Made by a program: the position numbers and the translations under genes
Notes under the pieces: generated by a model
Database searches by the model: none
Seen by the model: the letters and a program-made list of their open reading frames with translations, nothing else
What the model was told of the DNA's origin: nothing
Shown: piece by piece, positions 1 to 11,789 of the stretch
Layout of the letters: every line of letters starts with the position of its first letter
Numbering within the stretch: the stretch's first letter is position 1
Assembly (NCBI GenBank): GCA_022457155.1
Contig: JAJGOT010000209.1
Span: 964,501-1,028,500 of the forward strand
Length of the DNA stretch: 64,000 nucleotides
Source: Cladopsammia gracilis
Taxonomy: Eukaryota > Cnidaria > Anthozoa > Scleractinia > Dendrophylliidae
Direction: 5' to 3'

Positions 1-3000
1 ATGCTCAACAGAACAGGCAAACAAATCCGATCCGGCCCATCTCTTCCTATATATGCAATGGTTAAAAAAAAAGCTAACTACCAAATCACTTTTATCATTT
101 GATATGTCGCTAATAGGACGATGTTTCCCGTTACGTCACCTTTTGATAATGCTACGTGTTTAAAAGAGCCCTATTGACTGCTAAAAAAAACTCTGATTTT
201 GTTTTACTGTTAGCAAATGCCGGAGTAGCATAGCAGTAACCCTAAATGACCGACTTGGGCGGCTATTAGAAGGATAAAAATACCTGGATGTTTAGGATAC
301 GTTTTGTTTCTCGTTTCTATTTTGTATTAAAAGGTCTACACACACATGCCGGGTGATTAACTTCTACCGTTTATAACGATGATTTGAGAAAAGACAACTA
401 TTCATGAGGTAAACATGAGATGAAAACATCAAACATACAACGAGAGCTTACATGTTCCACAAGCAAATAGGAATCTGGCAAAAAAAATAGGCTTCTCATG
501 CCGCTGATGACTGTAAACATCGCTGCAAAGCAAATTGATGAAATTAACGATACAATTTGATTAAAAGCTAGCGTGACTTTACAACATTGGTATTGTAAAT
601 AATTTCACAATTCATTAGCTCCGAAAATCATCCCAATGAACCACCAGCTGTGGACCCACGTGGGATAAAGCCAAGACTAAGATCAACATGTGTTCAAAAA
701 ACAAAAAGAGAGGAAATGTGACTGAAGGAAACAGACTAACAAATTAAAGAACAACAAACAAACGTGGTTAGAACACTTTAACGTGTCATAACCTTGGAAA
801 ACGACTTTAATATTCTGCAACCAAAATATCGACGAAACAAGGCTTGCGATTTACTCGTATTCGAACCGTGGGCTTCGAAGGTTTTACCAGAAATGGGTCG
901 TTCAAGATACTAATTAACAGAACATGTTGATTTTGACTAAAAAATACAATAAAATTATTGTGTTCGTTGTCTAGATATTCTTGCAAGCAACAGCAATTCG
1001 GAGAAGTGACAAAACACAGAACTTCTTTCCGTTTACAAAATGAAGGCTTCGCAGCAGTCATACCCATACGTTCTCTAAAATGACACGGGCCCCATTTAGA
1101 GAAACAAGAGCATCTGTCACTAAAAGCAACGAATTTATTTTCAAACATAAAAATAAGCAAAAAGAAATCTTATTAACCTCGAGAACCACCGAGTTTGGGA
1201 TCGAATCCCTGTAAGGTTTATTTTAAGAGGTTGCCTCTTTTTGTAAGCATAATGGACCGACACAGTTGACAACCTAAACCAAACCAGTGAGGTATATATC
1301 GTCAGAGCATCACTTAGCTGAACATCGCTATCAAGGATATTTTGTAACTTTTGTAATGTTTCTACGCACAAATATACCAGCGCAAAGCTTCACTTGTTTG
1401 AGTCCAACCGTGGCAAACGTTAAGACGAGTATACTTGTTACACGTAAGCGCCTGTTTACTTCATGATAATAACAAGAAACATTGAACAAAATTATTTTTA
1501 AACGCAAAGGAAATCCATATTTGTGACCTTTCATTCGAAACCAAATGGATATTGCTTATCATCTTTGAACAAATATAATTCATCTTTATTACGGAATATA
1601 ACATATTTTTCCTTGAAGAAACAACTGTTAAATTGTATATTATAAGCCCGATTATTGAATAAACGACACTCAGTAATATCGTTATGTAATCGCAAGTGTG
1701 TTTCGTTTTTGCTCTTTGATCAACACAAACGCAACTAGGAGTAGCGCAGGATAACAATCAACCTTGTATATCGTTATAACTGAAGCGTCGCACCCATGCT
1801 ATCTATCAGCTTTTTCCTTAAAATAGACGGCCTTTACAGATTGCTATAAATATGAAAATAACATCAACAAGTATTCACTCAAACCTGTCGCTTGTTCTTA
1901 CATGTGGTCTTCATTTCATCGAAATGTTTTCCCGGTCAATACATAACTTAGCTGTACTGTATTTAGCGGTACTGCATGCTATACAAGAACAATTCTCCAT
2001 GCTTCGATAAACACGGGACGAAAAGCTATGAAACAAAAGCCTCGTCCTGAGATCAACAACACGGGCATCCGCTGATTAGAGAATGCGCACGCATAGCTAA
2101 AACTTAACATTCACTGATCCAAACTCTTGAAAGGGGTTTATTTGCAAGCACTCGATCACCTGAGAAACCATATTCATTTCACTCTTGGATGACAAAATAA
2201 TCTTTATTGTGATATGCGGTGCGTTAATAAGCCTTTACCTGTACGCATTAGCGCACACCGCCTTGACCACCTTGAAAGGGGAGAAATATACAAATGACAA
2301 CAGCGTAGTTTTTGCAGTCTACTTAAGATCGTCTTAATAGATAGCGTTAGCGTTCCACTGTCGGGCGCAATTTTATGGTGCACGGAAGTGAATTTCGCGA
2401 AGAGTATTGACCAAGTGTATCGACAGCTTGCGTCTATGAAAAAAAAATGCGTCGTTTTCGGTAGACGAGAGACGTTCAAAAATAGGAATAAACACAGGTC
2501 AGTATCCAGGATATACACGTCAAAATACGGAAAAATCCACCTTAACCGCGGAAAAATTGCAAGATATGCCCTTAGCTAGGTTCGATTACCAGCCGCTTTT
2601 CGAGAAATGAGCCCGCGTTCACCCACCAAAAGCACTTCTCTTCTTGGAGAGGAAAAACCGTAACCTAGTGAGCAGCGGAAATCACGTAACACGTGACAAC
2701 GCCGGAAAACCCATAAAAGAACATTGTCTTCCCCGTGAAATGTTACTAAATCGTTCGTGACTTTGATGAATGCTTCCAGCAACAAATAATTTGAATTTGG
2801 CATGATACATTTGCAAATAGAAACACACTTTACAATACCTTGAAATCGAAGAAAGAGAAGCGAGCACGTGCTATGGACGGCGAAACACGCATCCAGATCC
2901 AGGCGCGTCTAATTTATGATGAAACCGCTGGAGGTACGCTTGCTCAAAATCATCGTGACAAACAAAATCGAGACTGCCCGCATAAGATAAGGCAGGGAAC

Positions 3001-3180
3001 CCAAGGAACCACAGGCAAACCAAAAATTAGTGTGCTGCTCGCCTGGGGGCTCGCAGCAATAACTAATCACTAATCAATATACGGTAAAGACTTTAAGTGG
3101 CTTAAAGAAATAAAGTGGCTGTGATTTTTTTTTACAAATTTGATGTTCTGATTGGAGGCAAGCTCAGTAAAATTGTAAAG
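1..3180. other. No recognisable gene
   Basis: AT-rich sequence with short reading frames on both strands. None shows a known family motif, a run of matching splice sites, or low-complexity structure. A short motif resembling a tRNA T-arm near 1199-1213 has no matching D-arm or acceptor stem. I see nothing functional here that can be supported from sequence alone. Confidence 0.6.
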
Positions 3181-3181
3181 C

Positions 3182-3609
3182 CTGGTTTCCATATGATCGC
3201 TGCGAGCGCTACGATCGCCGAAAAACGAGACCGGCGATCATAGCGATCATATGGAAACCACTCTGTTCGGCGTTGGCAGCGATCGTAGCGATCGCGATCG
3301 CGATCGCTGGGCTACAAACAATTCTATCTCAGTGATCGTATAGCGATCGGCGTACAGCGATCGTAGCGATCATAAGCCATATCTGGAAATCACTTTCGTC
3401 GATCGTGGCGATCGTAGCGATCGAAACTATCCCATAAAGCATTGCAGTATCGCTTTATGTATCCCAGAATCCTCCTGTGTTTTTCCGCACAAGATGGCGT
3501 CCCGCGATCGTAAAGATCATATGGAAACCAACACGATCGTTTTGATCGCCGTTCTCGTTTTTCGGCGATCGTTGCGATCGCAGCGATCGTAGCGATCATA
3601 TGGAAACCA
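3182..3609. repeat. CGATCG-rich palindromic MITE cluster
   Basis: The outer ends are inverted copies of GGTTTCCATATGATCGC, seen at about 3184 forward and at about 3592-3608 as the reverse complement. Further copies of the same end lie at about 3240-3258 and 3513-3527, so the block looks like nested or tandem copies of one foldback element. The interior is saturated with CGATCG and GCGATCGC, which are self-complementary. No coding capacity is credible; the minus-strand frame across 3390-3599 simply reads through the repeat. Confidence 0.75.
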
Positions 3610-3639
3610 TAGAAAGTATAGAATTAACTATAATTAGTT

Positions 3640-3980
3640 AATTCTCTGATTCCTTGTTTGCATCACCAGTGCTACGTGGCTCAACATTTATTTGTACCCT
3701 TTATATTCTCATTGCCACGAATTTCCACCTTATTACCCACGATCTGCTCCCGTACGGCCTCGTAGCTCATGCGGTAGAGCTACGGAAGATCTAATCCGGA
3801 GGTCGTGGGTTCGAATCCCACCGAGGTCAAAGATTTTTGTCTTTCCCTCGTGTGGTCCCTCATTTCCTTACTTGGGCGAACGCTCAGTACAGGTTGACCT
3901 TAGCACTATAATTTACAAACAGAGTTAATTCTCTGATTCTTTGTTTGTATCACCAGTACTACGTGGCTCAACATTTAATT
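3640..3980 (+). mobile_element. tRNA-like SINE insertion with long flanking direct repeats
   Basis: About 55 bp starting gttaattctctgatt and ending ctcaacattta occurs at about 3638-3691 and again at about 3923-3979 with a few differences. The roughly 230 bp between them contains the tRNA-like sequence at 3756-3828. This looks like an inserted Pol III-derived unit flanked by a very long direct repeat, or a local tandem duplication that captured the unit. Such a repeat is longer than a usual SINE target-site duplication, so simple retroposition does not fully explain it. Confidence 0.5.
3756..3828 (+). tRNA. tRNA-like sequence (pseudo-tRNA or SINE head)
   Basis: A 73-nt cloverleaf can be drawn. 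The acceptor is GGCCTCG with CGAGGTC (one G-T pair), the D stem is GCTC with GAGC, and the T arm is GTGGG-TTCGAAT-CCCAC. The Pol III A box (TAGCTCATGCGG) and B box (GGTTCGAATCC) are intact. The anticodon arm is abnormal: four good pairs topped by an A.G mismatch and an 8-nt loop (AGATCTAA), so the anticodon cannot be assigned (CTA if T33 is respected, TCT otherwise). It is probably transcribable but is not a normal tRNA gene. The flanking repeats favour a SINE. Confidence 0.55.
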
Positions 3981-4262
3981 AAAGTATAGACGTTTACCTT
4001 TGGAAAAAACGTCCCTGTGAAGCTTTACTCCTGCAAACATTCTCCATTTATCACAACCATTTTCCATCCACACCTGCAATAAATTATTGTACACTTAATA
4101 GCTAAACGTTTCTTCACTAAATGTATAAGAATACAGGTTTTGATAGAATTGTCTTGCTTCATTATAATTCATATCATTTAAAGGCTAATCAAAGTATATC
4201 TATTTGCCAAAATCAGACTGTCTGCAAAGTTGAAGTAAAGGTACAGTACCATAAACGCTCTA

Positions 4263-4761
4263 TTAAGGTGGCTCCCAACAGTTTCCAGCACTTTTCAAGA
4301 CTTAGAATGTGATGGGTCATTATAACCACTCTTTATCAGTTGATGCTACAATCATGATATCAAATGAATGCCCAATGATTGGTGAACACGTTGTTGTCAT
4401 TTTTGTGACACAATACTATTTTAGCTTTAAGTGTTAATAACTCAAAAATGACTCGGTGAACCCCATTTTTTATTGTGGAATTTTGATTAATAGGATAAGA
4501 TGCAACTTTTGGCAAAGTTTAAAAAAATTCTGTAGGTGGCGTTCAGAGCCACCTTAAATTTTCGAAAATTTAAGGGTGTTTTCAGCACGTTATACTGTTG
4601 CTATAGTAGCATACTGTGTCACAAAAATGATAACGTGTTCACCAATCACTGGGCATTCGTTTGATATCATGATTGTAGCATTAACTGATAAAGAGTGGTT
4701 TTAATGACCCATCAAAATCTAAGTCTTGGAAAGTGCTGGAAACTGTTGGGAGCCACCTTAA
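4263..4761. mobile_element. Foldback MITE flanked by TTAA
   Basis: Long inverted arms, about 4264-4440 and 4590-4760, begin TTAAGGTGGCTCCCAACAG and end with its complement. TTAA at 4263-4266 and 4758-4761 is the likely target duplication, as in piggyBac-type elements. A short secondary palindrome lies near 4540-4575. There is no transposase; a non-autonomous element is inferred. Confidence 0.75.
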
Positions 4762-5119
4762 GCCCACCCTCTCTAATAAGCACCCCTTCCTTACCTTCAA
4801 TTTTTAATAAGCCCCTCTCTCTATTAAGACCCACCCCCCTCCCCACACAAAACCACGGAAGACACAGCCACTTAGGTCGGGTTAGAGTCGCATTATATTT
4901 ACATTTCCAACTCAGTTCCAATTTCATATGGGACAGTTTCATATACCCCCATTTTACACTTAAATTCCTGAAGAGTTGTAAATAAAGCCCCTCCAACCCC
5001 CATCCTTTCTAGAAGGCCTGAAAATAAATAAATAACTTCCGTGGGGCCTAATAGAGTATTAACGGTAGGTCAATGCACAAAATGAGTACAAATGAAGTGT
5101 AAAGGAAGTGGCAACGAGG

Positions 5120-5277
<158 letters not shown>

Positions 5278-5444
5278 GGTGGAACCCTCCTTCAGTGAAC
5301 AAGCATCCCATTCTGGGGGAGAAGCAATACATCTGGTTGTGTCATGGTATTGGAGCTGGAGTTAAGCACCCATCGTGTGGGCTACCTGTGGCCCACGTGT
5401 GATCTTGCTTGCAATACGCTGTCGTTACACGCATGAAACGCGCA

Positions 5445-5488
5445 TGTACATACATACATACATACATACATACATACATACATACATA
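5445..5488. repeat. (TACA)n microsatellite, LINE tail
   Basis: About eleven TACA/CATA units directly adjoin sequence that reads, on the minus strand, as the 3' end of the LINE copy. CR1/L2-type LINEs commonly end in short simple repeats, so this is probably the element tail rather than an independent microsatellite. Confidence 0.7.
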
Positions 5489-5558
5489 CTTTATTTGATA
5501 AGCAGGTCAATATAAGACAGTGCAGAGCTGATGTGGACCTGCTACTAACTAATATGTA

Positions 5559-6594
5559 CAGTGTGTCCCAAAAGTTCGTTCCTCTGATTTATATTAAAAT
5601 AACTTTTGATTAACATGCCGCAATATATGCATGAAAATAGTAGCAGTTTTTAACTGTTATGTAAACTATTTTCATACGTAGTTTCAGTAGCCTGAGTGGC
5701 CTCCATTATCTTTTATCACATTTCGTAGCCGCTCCGGCATGGAGTGTGATAATTCTTGTCGCGTTAAAAACGGGACGTTTGCCCATGCTAATTTGAGCCG
5801 CCGTTTCAGTTCCTTCATCGTCTTCGGGATAGGATCTTTGTATGTGAATTCATCTATTTTTCTCCAAAGAATCTCTTATCAGGTTGATGTCTCGTGAATT
5901 GGGCAAATTTGTTTTCGCACCATGTTTGCATGACCTTAGCTGTGTGAGCTGGTGCCCCTTCTTGCACGAATGTCATGTTGTTACGGTTCGAACTGAAAAG
6001 TTTTCTTTTCACGGTTGTTTCACTTGAAGATTTACGACACAGAAGTGGCTTGACTTCTTTTTCTAGTATTTTTGTTATGTAATAATCAGCAGTAACGTTC
6101 TGTCTCTGTGGAATAAAGTGAAGATCAGTGATACCACGACCTGTCATTCCACCCCAGATCATCCACTTGGAACTTTGCTTTACTTGGTATGAAGGTGGTA
6201 CTTGGCTTTCTTGTGATCCCCAGACGATGCCATTCTTAGGATTAGGCAGGTGAAACAGATACTTTGGAGGAGATTGTTTTGGCTTTGAGAGGATTCATTT
6301 TATACGCCGCTAAGCAAAACACTGACAATTAATTCTGAGCAACTCGTGGCTGTGAAATGCCGTAAAATGAAGGAAATTTTCGCGCGCTTGATTTGTAATC
6401 TCATATTTTAGCGGGAAAATAAAAAAAAGGCCTGCTGCATTTAACCCCGTAAGTAATAAGGACATTAAACTAGATTGTTTTTGCGAAAGGTTTTTTTAAA
6501 AGGCTATAACATGAGTCAATACAGAATAAAATACAGGCCTGTAAAGTAGAGGTTGTAAAGAGCTGCGTGGTATCTGAACTTTTGGGACACCCTG
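5559..6594 (-). mobile_element. Tc1/mariner-like element, internally deleted
   Basis: The ends are CAGTGTGTCCCAAAAGTTC and its near complement GAACTTTTGGGACACCCTG, flanked by TA at 5557-5558 and 6595-6596. It shares nearly all of its length with the element at 16380-17817 but lacks about 400 bp that encode the N-terminal helix-turn-helix half (the join is near 6262). Its right inverted repeat is disturbed by about 27 extra bases (TTGTAAAGAGCTGCGTGG...), which also occur elsewhere in the window. It is not autonomous. Confidence 0.9.
5854..6236 (-). pseudogene. Tc1-like transposase, C-terminal fragment
   Basis: The minus frame at 5854-6162 has the transposase block MIWGGMTGRGITDLHFIP followed by FVQEGAPAHTAK. 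In Tc1 transposases the second catalytic Asp sits in the (Q)DGAPAH motif. Here it reads QEGAPAH, an Asp-to-Glu change. The frame then breaks before the third catalytic residue (the ENLW motif), and the DNA-binding half is deleted. This fragment cannot encode an active enzyme. Confidence 0.85.
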
Positions 6595-6958
6595 TACATT
6601 GAATAAAATTACAATAATAATTACAAAGAATAAAATTACTTAAGTTATTTACAAATATAATACAATATAATCTACAGTTATTTAAATTGTTAATATACAA
6701 AAGTATCACTGTCCTGATTGGTTCCCACCGTTCCATTAAAAGTGATGCTGTCTATAGTCTGGCTTATTTCTTAGGGCGTTTTTAAATAAACTTAGGTTTC
6801 GTTACTTTTTAAGCGATTCAGACAGATTGTTCCAGAGAATACAGGATCGGTGGGAAAAGGAGTTTTTACGGAAATTGCTGTTTAGACGCTGAATCTGGAG
6901 TTTTAAACTGAATTATCTCTTAGGTTTCTTGGTGGACAATGTTTAGTGAAATCGCGCG

Positions 6959-9900
6959 CAGGGGCGTAGCCAGGATTTTTTTGTAGGTACGCAGCGCCGG
7001 AGGCGCAAGCTTCTAGGGGATTCTGGGGGCATGCCCGCCCAGAAAATTTCGAAATTTAGAGTCTCGGAAATGCTATTTCTTGCGTTTTGCGCGAAGTGTT
7101 TTCCCTAAATAAACACGTAGTGAAACGGTGTCTTTTTCCACGATAGTGGTTTCTAAGTTTTTTATTACATTGTGAGTGAGCTGCGCACCAAAGACATTTT
7201 TTGATCCGTTGAAGACTAATACCCTGTCATTGTTTCTTTTAATTGCACGCTTCTTACAATGTGTTGCAATTGAAACTTAAAATTTAACTATGAAGCATCG
7301 GGTAATGTTACAACTGAACGCTTAAAAGCATAAGGATAATCGTCTATCCTTCTTCACAGCAAACTCTGAAATTGCAGTGTCAACGTCGACTTCCTTGTGT
7401 TTGTGCAAATGGAGGATCGCTAATGGCGTCTTGAGCCTCTTCATGCCACTAAAGCTACGCTCTGCCACGCATGTTGACACGGGATAGGTTAGCAACGTCT
7501 TGACAGCTACGTATAATTCTGCTGGGTATAATTCTGGAGTTTCAACGTCCAGCGTTTCCACCAAAGTCTGGGGATTACCGCCATATTCACAAAGCAGCCA
7601 CCGATGACGCCACCTGGTGACCTCTCGTTTGAAGTCGTCAAGACACATGTGCATGTCGTCTGGAACCCGGTAAAGGTTTCACTAACAGCTCGTCGACTTC
7701 AGATATCAGATGGTCCAGAAATGGAAGGTAAACTGCCCTTTTCCAGTAAGCGGAAGGTGTATCTGCCTCAACGTTGTCACGGTGTTGCTGCCTTCCAGCT
7801 CTTCTAGGCATGCTCGGATCGATGTCGTGAAAAGCAGCAATGTCTGTGGCCTTCTCTAGCAGCGCTTCTCAGACATCCTCATCGTTCGCTCCGCCTGAAG
7901 GACTGATGAACAGACTCTTGCTTCCTTTGGATGCTAGCACCAGATCTAATTCAGCGCTCTAAAAATTAAATACATGCGTTTTCACTGTTATTGGTATTAT
8001 AATGCATTCTGTTTTGTAGTGGTGGGGCCTAAATAGGTAGAAACGCAAAGAAATCAATTGTGGCGCACTTTACCTGTATCAGGTAAGCCAGGTTGCATAG
8101 TACATAATAGTACTTGCATAGTATATAATAAATTAATTGTTGATTAACGCCCAGATTATAATTAAGATGGCTAGAAAGAAAGCAATATAATTATACTTAC
8201 CTGAAGGTATATCGTTCAAATACGTGCTGCAAGATCACTGTCGTGATAATAAATCCCACTTGAGGATGGATGAATGGAGCCCCCGAGCTTTGCTGTCTCC
8301 GCCTTCACTCAGCTCACTGAGTGTGTCGACGATAACCTGAAAAGTTTTACCGGATAGAATGTTAACAATTTGTTATAACATGGATTTTGTGATTTCATCC
8401 GCAACGTTTGTTGGATTATTGAAAGCGAACCTACCTTGAACGAGGTAATGAAGGCATACAAGCAATCCGCCCGAGAGGCCCATCGTGTCTCGCAGAGAAC
8501 TTTCAGTTTCGACTGCTTCCCCATCTCTTCCCTGACAGCTGCATTATTTCTGAGCTGTTCTTTGAATACGAGCAACCTTTTGGCAGAGAACTTAAACGCC
8601 AACGGCACTTCTTGCATTGTATCCATGATATTTCTGACGAGTGGTAGTTTCGAGGAGCGTACAATGCACAGGTTTAGCACATGGGACCGACAATGAATGT
8701 ATTCAGCTTTGGGGTTCTGTCGCTTGATTCTTGCTTGTACGCCGTTTACATGGCCGCTCACCACGCTCGCACCATCGTAACCTTGAGCTCTCATTTGATC
8801 AAGGGGAAGACCAAGAGCGTTCAGGGTTTCCAAGAACTTCGTCGTCAACGCCTCTGCATTTATGCCTTTGTCAGCATTAACAAATGACAGAAAATCCTCA
8901 CGCAAATGGTGCTTCCCATTGTTCCCCTTTGCCCCAAAACGCACACAAACGGATATTTGTTCCTTCACTGCGACGTCTGTCGATTCGTCAGCGAGAAATG
9001 CATAGCATTTCTTACAGTCAGCAACAATTCGACTCAAAATCTGTTGAGCAGCAATGTCCAAGAGCTCATTTTGTATCTCTGGACTTGTATATTTTGTATT
9101 ACAGCTTGCATTTGATTATCAAGATGCTTGCGTAAGGTGGAATTGTGCTGTGCCACTAATGCTATTAGAGCATTAAAGTTACTTTCTTCCGGAACATGAC
9201 CCCTCAATGGTATGTTCTGCCTTGCCGTCGTTATCACAACTTCATCTTAAGATTGCACGGTTCTCTTCCATTTGCAGAGCTCTTTGGAGCTCTTAGGAGC
9301 GCCATCACGCTGAACGTTAATGAATGCCTGGCTTCTTGCAACTGCTGTGTAATGCGATGCATTTTCAGCAACATGTCGATCGACAAACTTAGAAATGTTG
9401 GACCAATCAGTGCTACGGAAAGCCTGGGAACCGAACAGATAGCAATAACCACAATACACAGAATCAGTAGACGGGCTGTATCGTAACCACTGCGTTTGTT
9501 TGATGATGTTCGGGTTGAGCTTGCGATTTTTTCCCGAACTTTTCCTGAAAGGAAAACATAGATAATTTAAAATTGAATCAGTTAAAACAAACCAATAAGA
9601 AATCAGTTGAACGAACTAAAACAATAAAACGCTTTTTGGGCAGAATTTTCTCGGCATTCAAACCTTGATGGAAATTTCTATCTGTAAAGGTCTTCGCTGT
9701 CCCACTTGCCATCCAATAGGGAGACTTTCTCAGTGTCACTAAGCGTAGACGCCGCCTTGTTCTCGAGGAAAACGTCAAGGTATTGTGGACCACAAATGCT
9801 TGCTGACGAACTGGCTGCTACACCGCTTGATGTATCAGACAGTGTATCACTTGTTCGTTGGCTGACAACTAAAAAAGAGAAATAAATTGCGCATGAATAT

Positions 9901-11238
9901 AATTATAGTAGTGGATAGATTGTGACGCGGCTACAGTTTTAGGTGTAAAAAATATTTTTTTCTTAGAATAAGTCTTGTATCTTACAATTGGGACTTTCAT
10001 ATGTTGCTTATGTAAAAAAGAACATTTTTGATCCTTGAGAACGTATTATATCAACAGCCACGAATACGAAATTTTATATGGCCTAGTGTAGTCTAGTAAT
10101 TAATACCGAGTATCAGTTAATAAACCGGGACTAAATTAGATGTTCTGAGAAAATTACCCGTGAGAACAGAATGCAGTGATTGGCTCGACGCGCACGTCTG
10201 GAATGCTCACTCAAATTATGGGGTGGGACCCCGATATTTGTGGGGTTGTACGGACAATTGCATAAAAAAGTTTACGCAAATAACAGAAGCCTAGCTGTCA
10301 ATTTAATTAGGAGAAAAGTGAAACAGGTCGTTCCTTGTTTTAGGATTCCGGGTCTTCGGGTTTCCGGAAATCCTGGTTTTAGGACAACCCTTTATTTTTG
10401 TTATTCTTTTATAACAACAAATTCTTGGCTTCTTTCACTATTAAAATGGTTTCGATTTTAAAATTTTATTGCGTGACAGCGCAAACCATGGCCAAGAACA
10501 CATGCACGAACAAAAAGATATTCCTCTGAATTTGAAATCAGCGATGCAAATTTTTTCATTCACCTGCACCTTCGCACTCCATCAAAATTATGAATTCCTC
10601 GAATGAAATGATTAAATCTCAGTCATGAAATCTGATTTTCATTCTTGAAACGAGCTGTTGGCGTGTTTTTAAACTCAGTTGCTAATAAGGGTATTGTAAA
10701 TGTTATTTATTTCAATGACACATGGCAAAATGCAATTATCATACAAAATTATGACTCACGTGTCTCTTCGGCTTGTTCCTGATTCTGCGCTGTGTTTGTG
10801 CCGATGGCAACGTAGTAATCTTTGATAGACTTTCTTGCCATTGCTTCGAATCGCTAGGACTAACCTAGAGTAGCTTAGAGACGATTCAATGCGTCATGTG
10901 AAACCAGGCCGAGCTATTGTCCTTGCATGACACCAGGATAACCGGGATTCTGTTTTCCCGCCTTTTGGTACACTGGTGTCAACATTTTGTTGGCCAATCA
11001 CGTCGCTTCCCTGTTTAAAACCTCATGCGCGTGCGAAAAAAAAAGCGTAACCGGCCTAGTTTTGAAAAATTTAGTTGAAAGAAATCAGTCGAGTAGTTGG
11101 TAGGCGATTTTTCAGTGTTCAGTTTGAAGCGATTGAAGCGATTATGATTTATTCAACAATCGCTTATTTGACTTTTATCTTTCTTTGAATTTTTCAGGTA
11201 CGCACGTGCGTACTGGCGTACAGGTAGCTACGCCCCTG
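6959..11238 (-). mobile_element. hAT-family DNA transposon
   Basis: Terminal inverted repeats CAGGGGCGTAGC (6959-6970) and GCTACGCCCCTG (11227-11238) bracket a broken hAT transposase gene on the minus strand. The 8 bp on either side (ATCGCGCG; AAAAGATG) do not match, so the target duplication has decayed or been rearranged; an (ATGTT)n tract adjoins the right end. The element sits inside the reverse transcriptase region of the LINE copy, which makes it the younger insertion. Confidence 0.88.
7322..10841 (-). pseudogene. hAT transposase with TTF-type zinc finger, five exons, broken
   Basis: Exons on the minus strand with consensus splice sites: 10760-10841 (start MARKSIKDYYVAIG), 9664-9868, 8435-9544, 8201-8336, 7322-7958. 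Frames join across introns 1 and 2 exactly. Exon 3 carries a TTF-like zinc finger (VYCGYCYLFGSQAF, then H...H) and the DUF4371-like core (CYAFLADESTDVA; CRSHVLNL). Exon 5 ends with the hAT dimerisation block (TCVAERSFSGMKRLKT). Lesions: TAG at 9678-9680, TAA at 9247-9249, a frameshift near 9085 between the N-terminal and core parts, a frameshift in exon 4, and TGA for Trp early in exon 5. The layout matches ZMYM1-like / THAP0-like hAT proteins. It is a nuclear DNA-cutting enzyme by family, inactive here. Confidence 0.88.
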
Positions 11239-11242
11239 AAAA

Positions 11243-11360
11243 GATGTTATAAATATGTTATATGTTATGTTATATATTATGTTATTATGTTATTATGTTA
11301 TGTTATGTTATGTTATGTTATATTATGTTATGTTATTATGTTACATGTTATGTTATAAAT
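11243..11360. repeat. (ATGTT)n microsatellite
   Basis: Imperfect ATGTT/ATGTTATT units immediately right of the hAT end. The tract lies inside the reading frame of the LINE remnant, so it expanded after the LINE died. Confidence 0.85.
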
Positions 11361-11373
11361 AATCTACCTACGT

Positions 11374-11743
11374 GGATGTGTATGTCCTCTAGCGCCTGTA
11401 AGCTAGTAGAAGATCCCCAAACAGAAATAGAGTAAGTAACACTTGGGAGGATGCCCTTAAAATAAATTGTTTCTAAGATCTTTTTATTGACACCCTTCAA
11501 GTGTTTGGGTTTTTTCAGTCTTGTACTAAAACGTTTACAAAGTGATTTAATATGTGGACTTCAAGTAAGTTTATTGTCAACCTGTACTCCTAGGCAAGTT
11601 GATTTGTTAACAAAGTTAAGATGATTTTAGTCTAGAGAAATTTTCTGGAGGGGGCCAATGAAAGTAGATTTAGTCATAAGCTCAGTTTTAATCGGATGAA
11701 TAGTCATGGAGTTAAACTTGGCCCAATTATCCAGATCGAATGC
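11374..11743 (-). pseudogene. LINE reverse transcriptase C-terminal remnant
   Basis: The minus-strand frame reads through two stops with clear LINE ORF2 motifs: DNWAKFNSMTIHPIKTELM, then NKSTCLGVQVDNKLT-stop-SPHIKSLCKR, then SVTYSISVWGSSTS. In non-LTR reverse transcriptases these correspond to the thumb and connection region after the catalytic FADD box. The catalytic palm would lie further right (above 11780) and is not recognisable. The copy is dead (TAA and TGA in frame). Confidence 0.82.
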
Positions 11744-11789
11744 CGGATCCAATACCCGTGGCCTGTATTGTATGTTGATATTGTTTCAA

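Larger units (their letters stand above)
5445..11780 (-). mobile_element. Decayed LINE (non-LTR retrotransposon) copy, interrupted twice
   Basis: Three separated segments (5445-5558, 6595-6958, 11239-about 11780) read in order on the minus strand as the C-terminal reverse transcriptase part, the 3' part and the tail of one LINE. The Tc1-like element 5559-6594 and the hAT element 6959-11238 split it. Beyond the hAT element, about 6800-6950 minus contains NSFSHRSCILWNNLSESLK, typical of the end of LINE ORF2 (SF..R...LWN.LP). Several stops and frameshifts show it is dead. The clade is not certain; jockey/CR1/L2-like is my best reading. Confidence 0.75.

Noticed and set aside
1187..1218. tRNA-like T-arm (GGGATCGAATCCC)
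   Set aside because: No matching D-arm or acceptor stem of normal geometry could be drawn.
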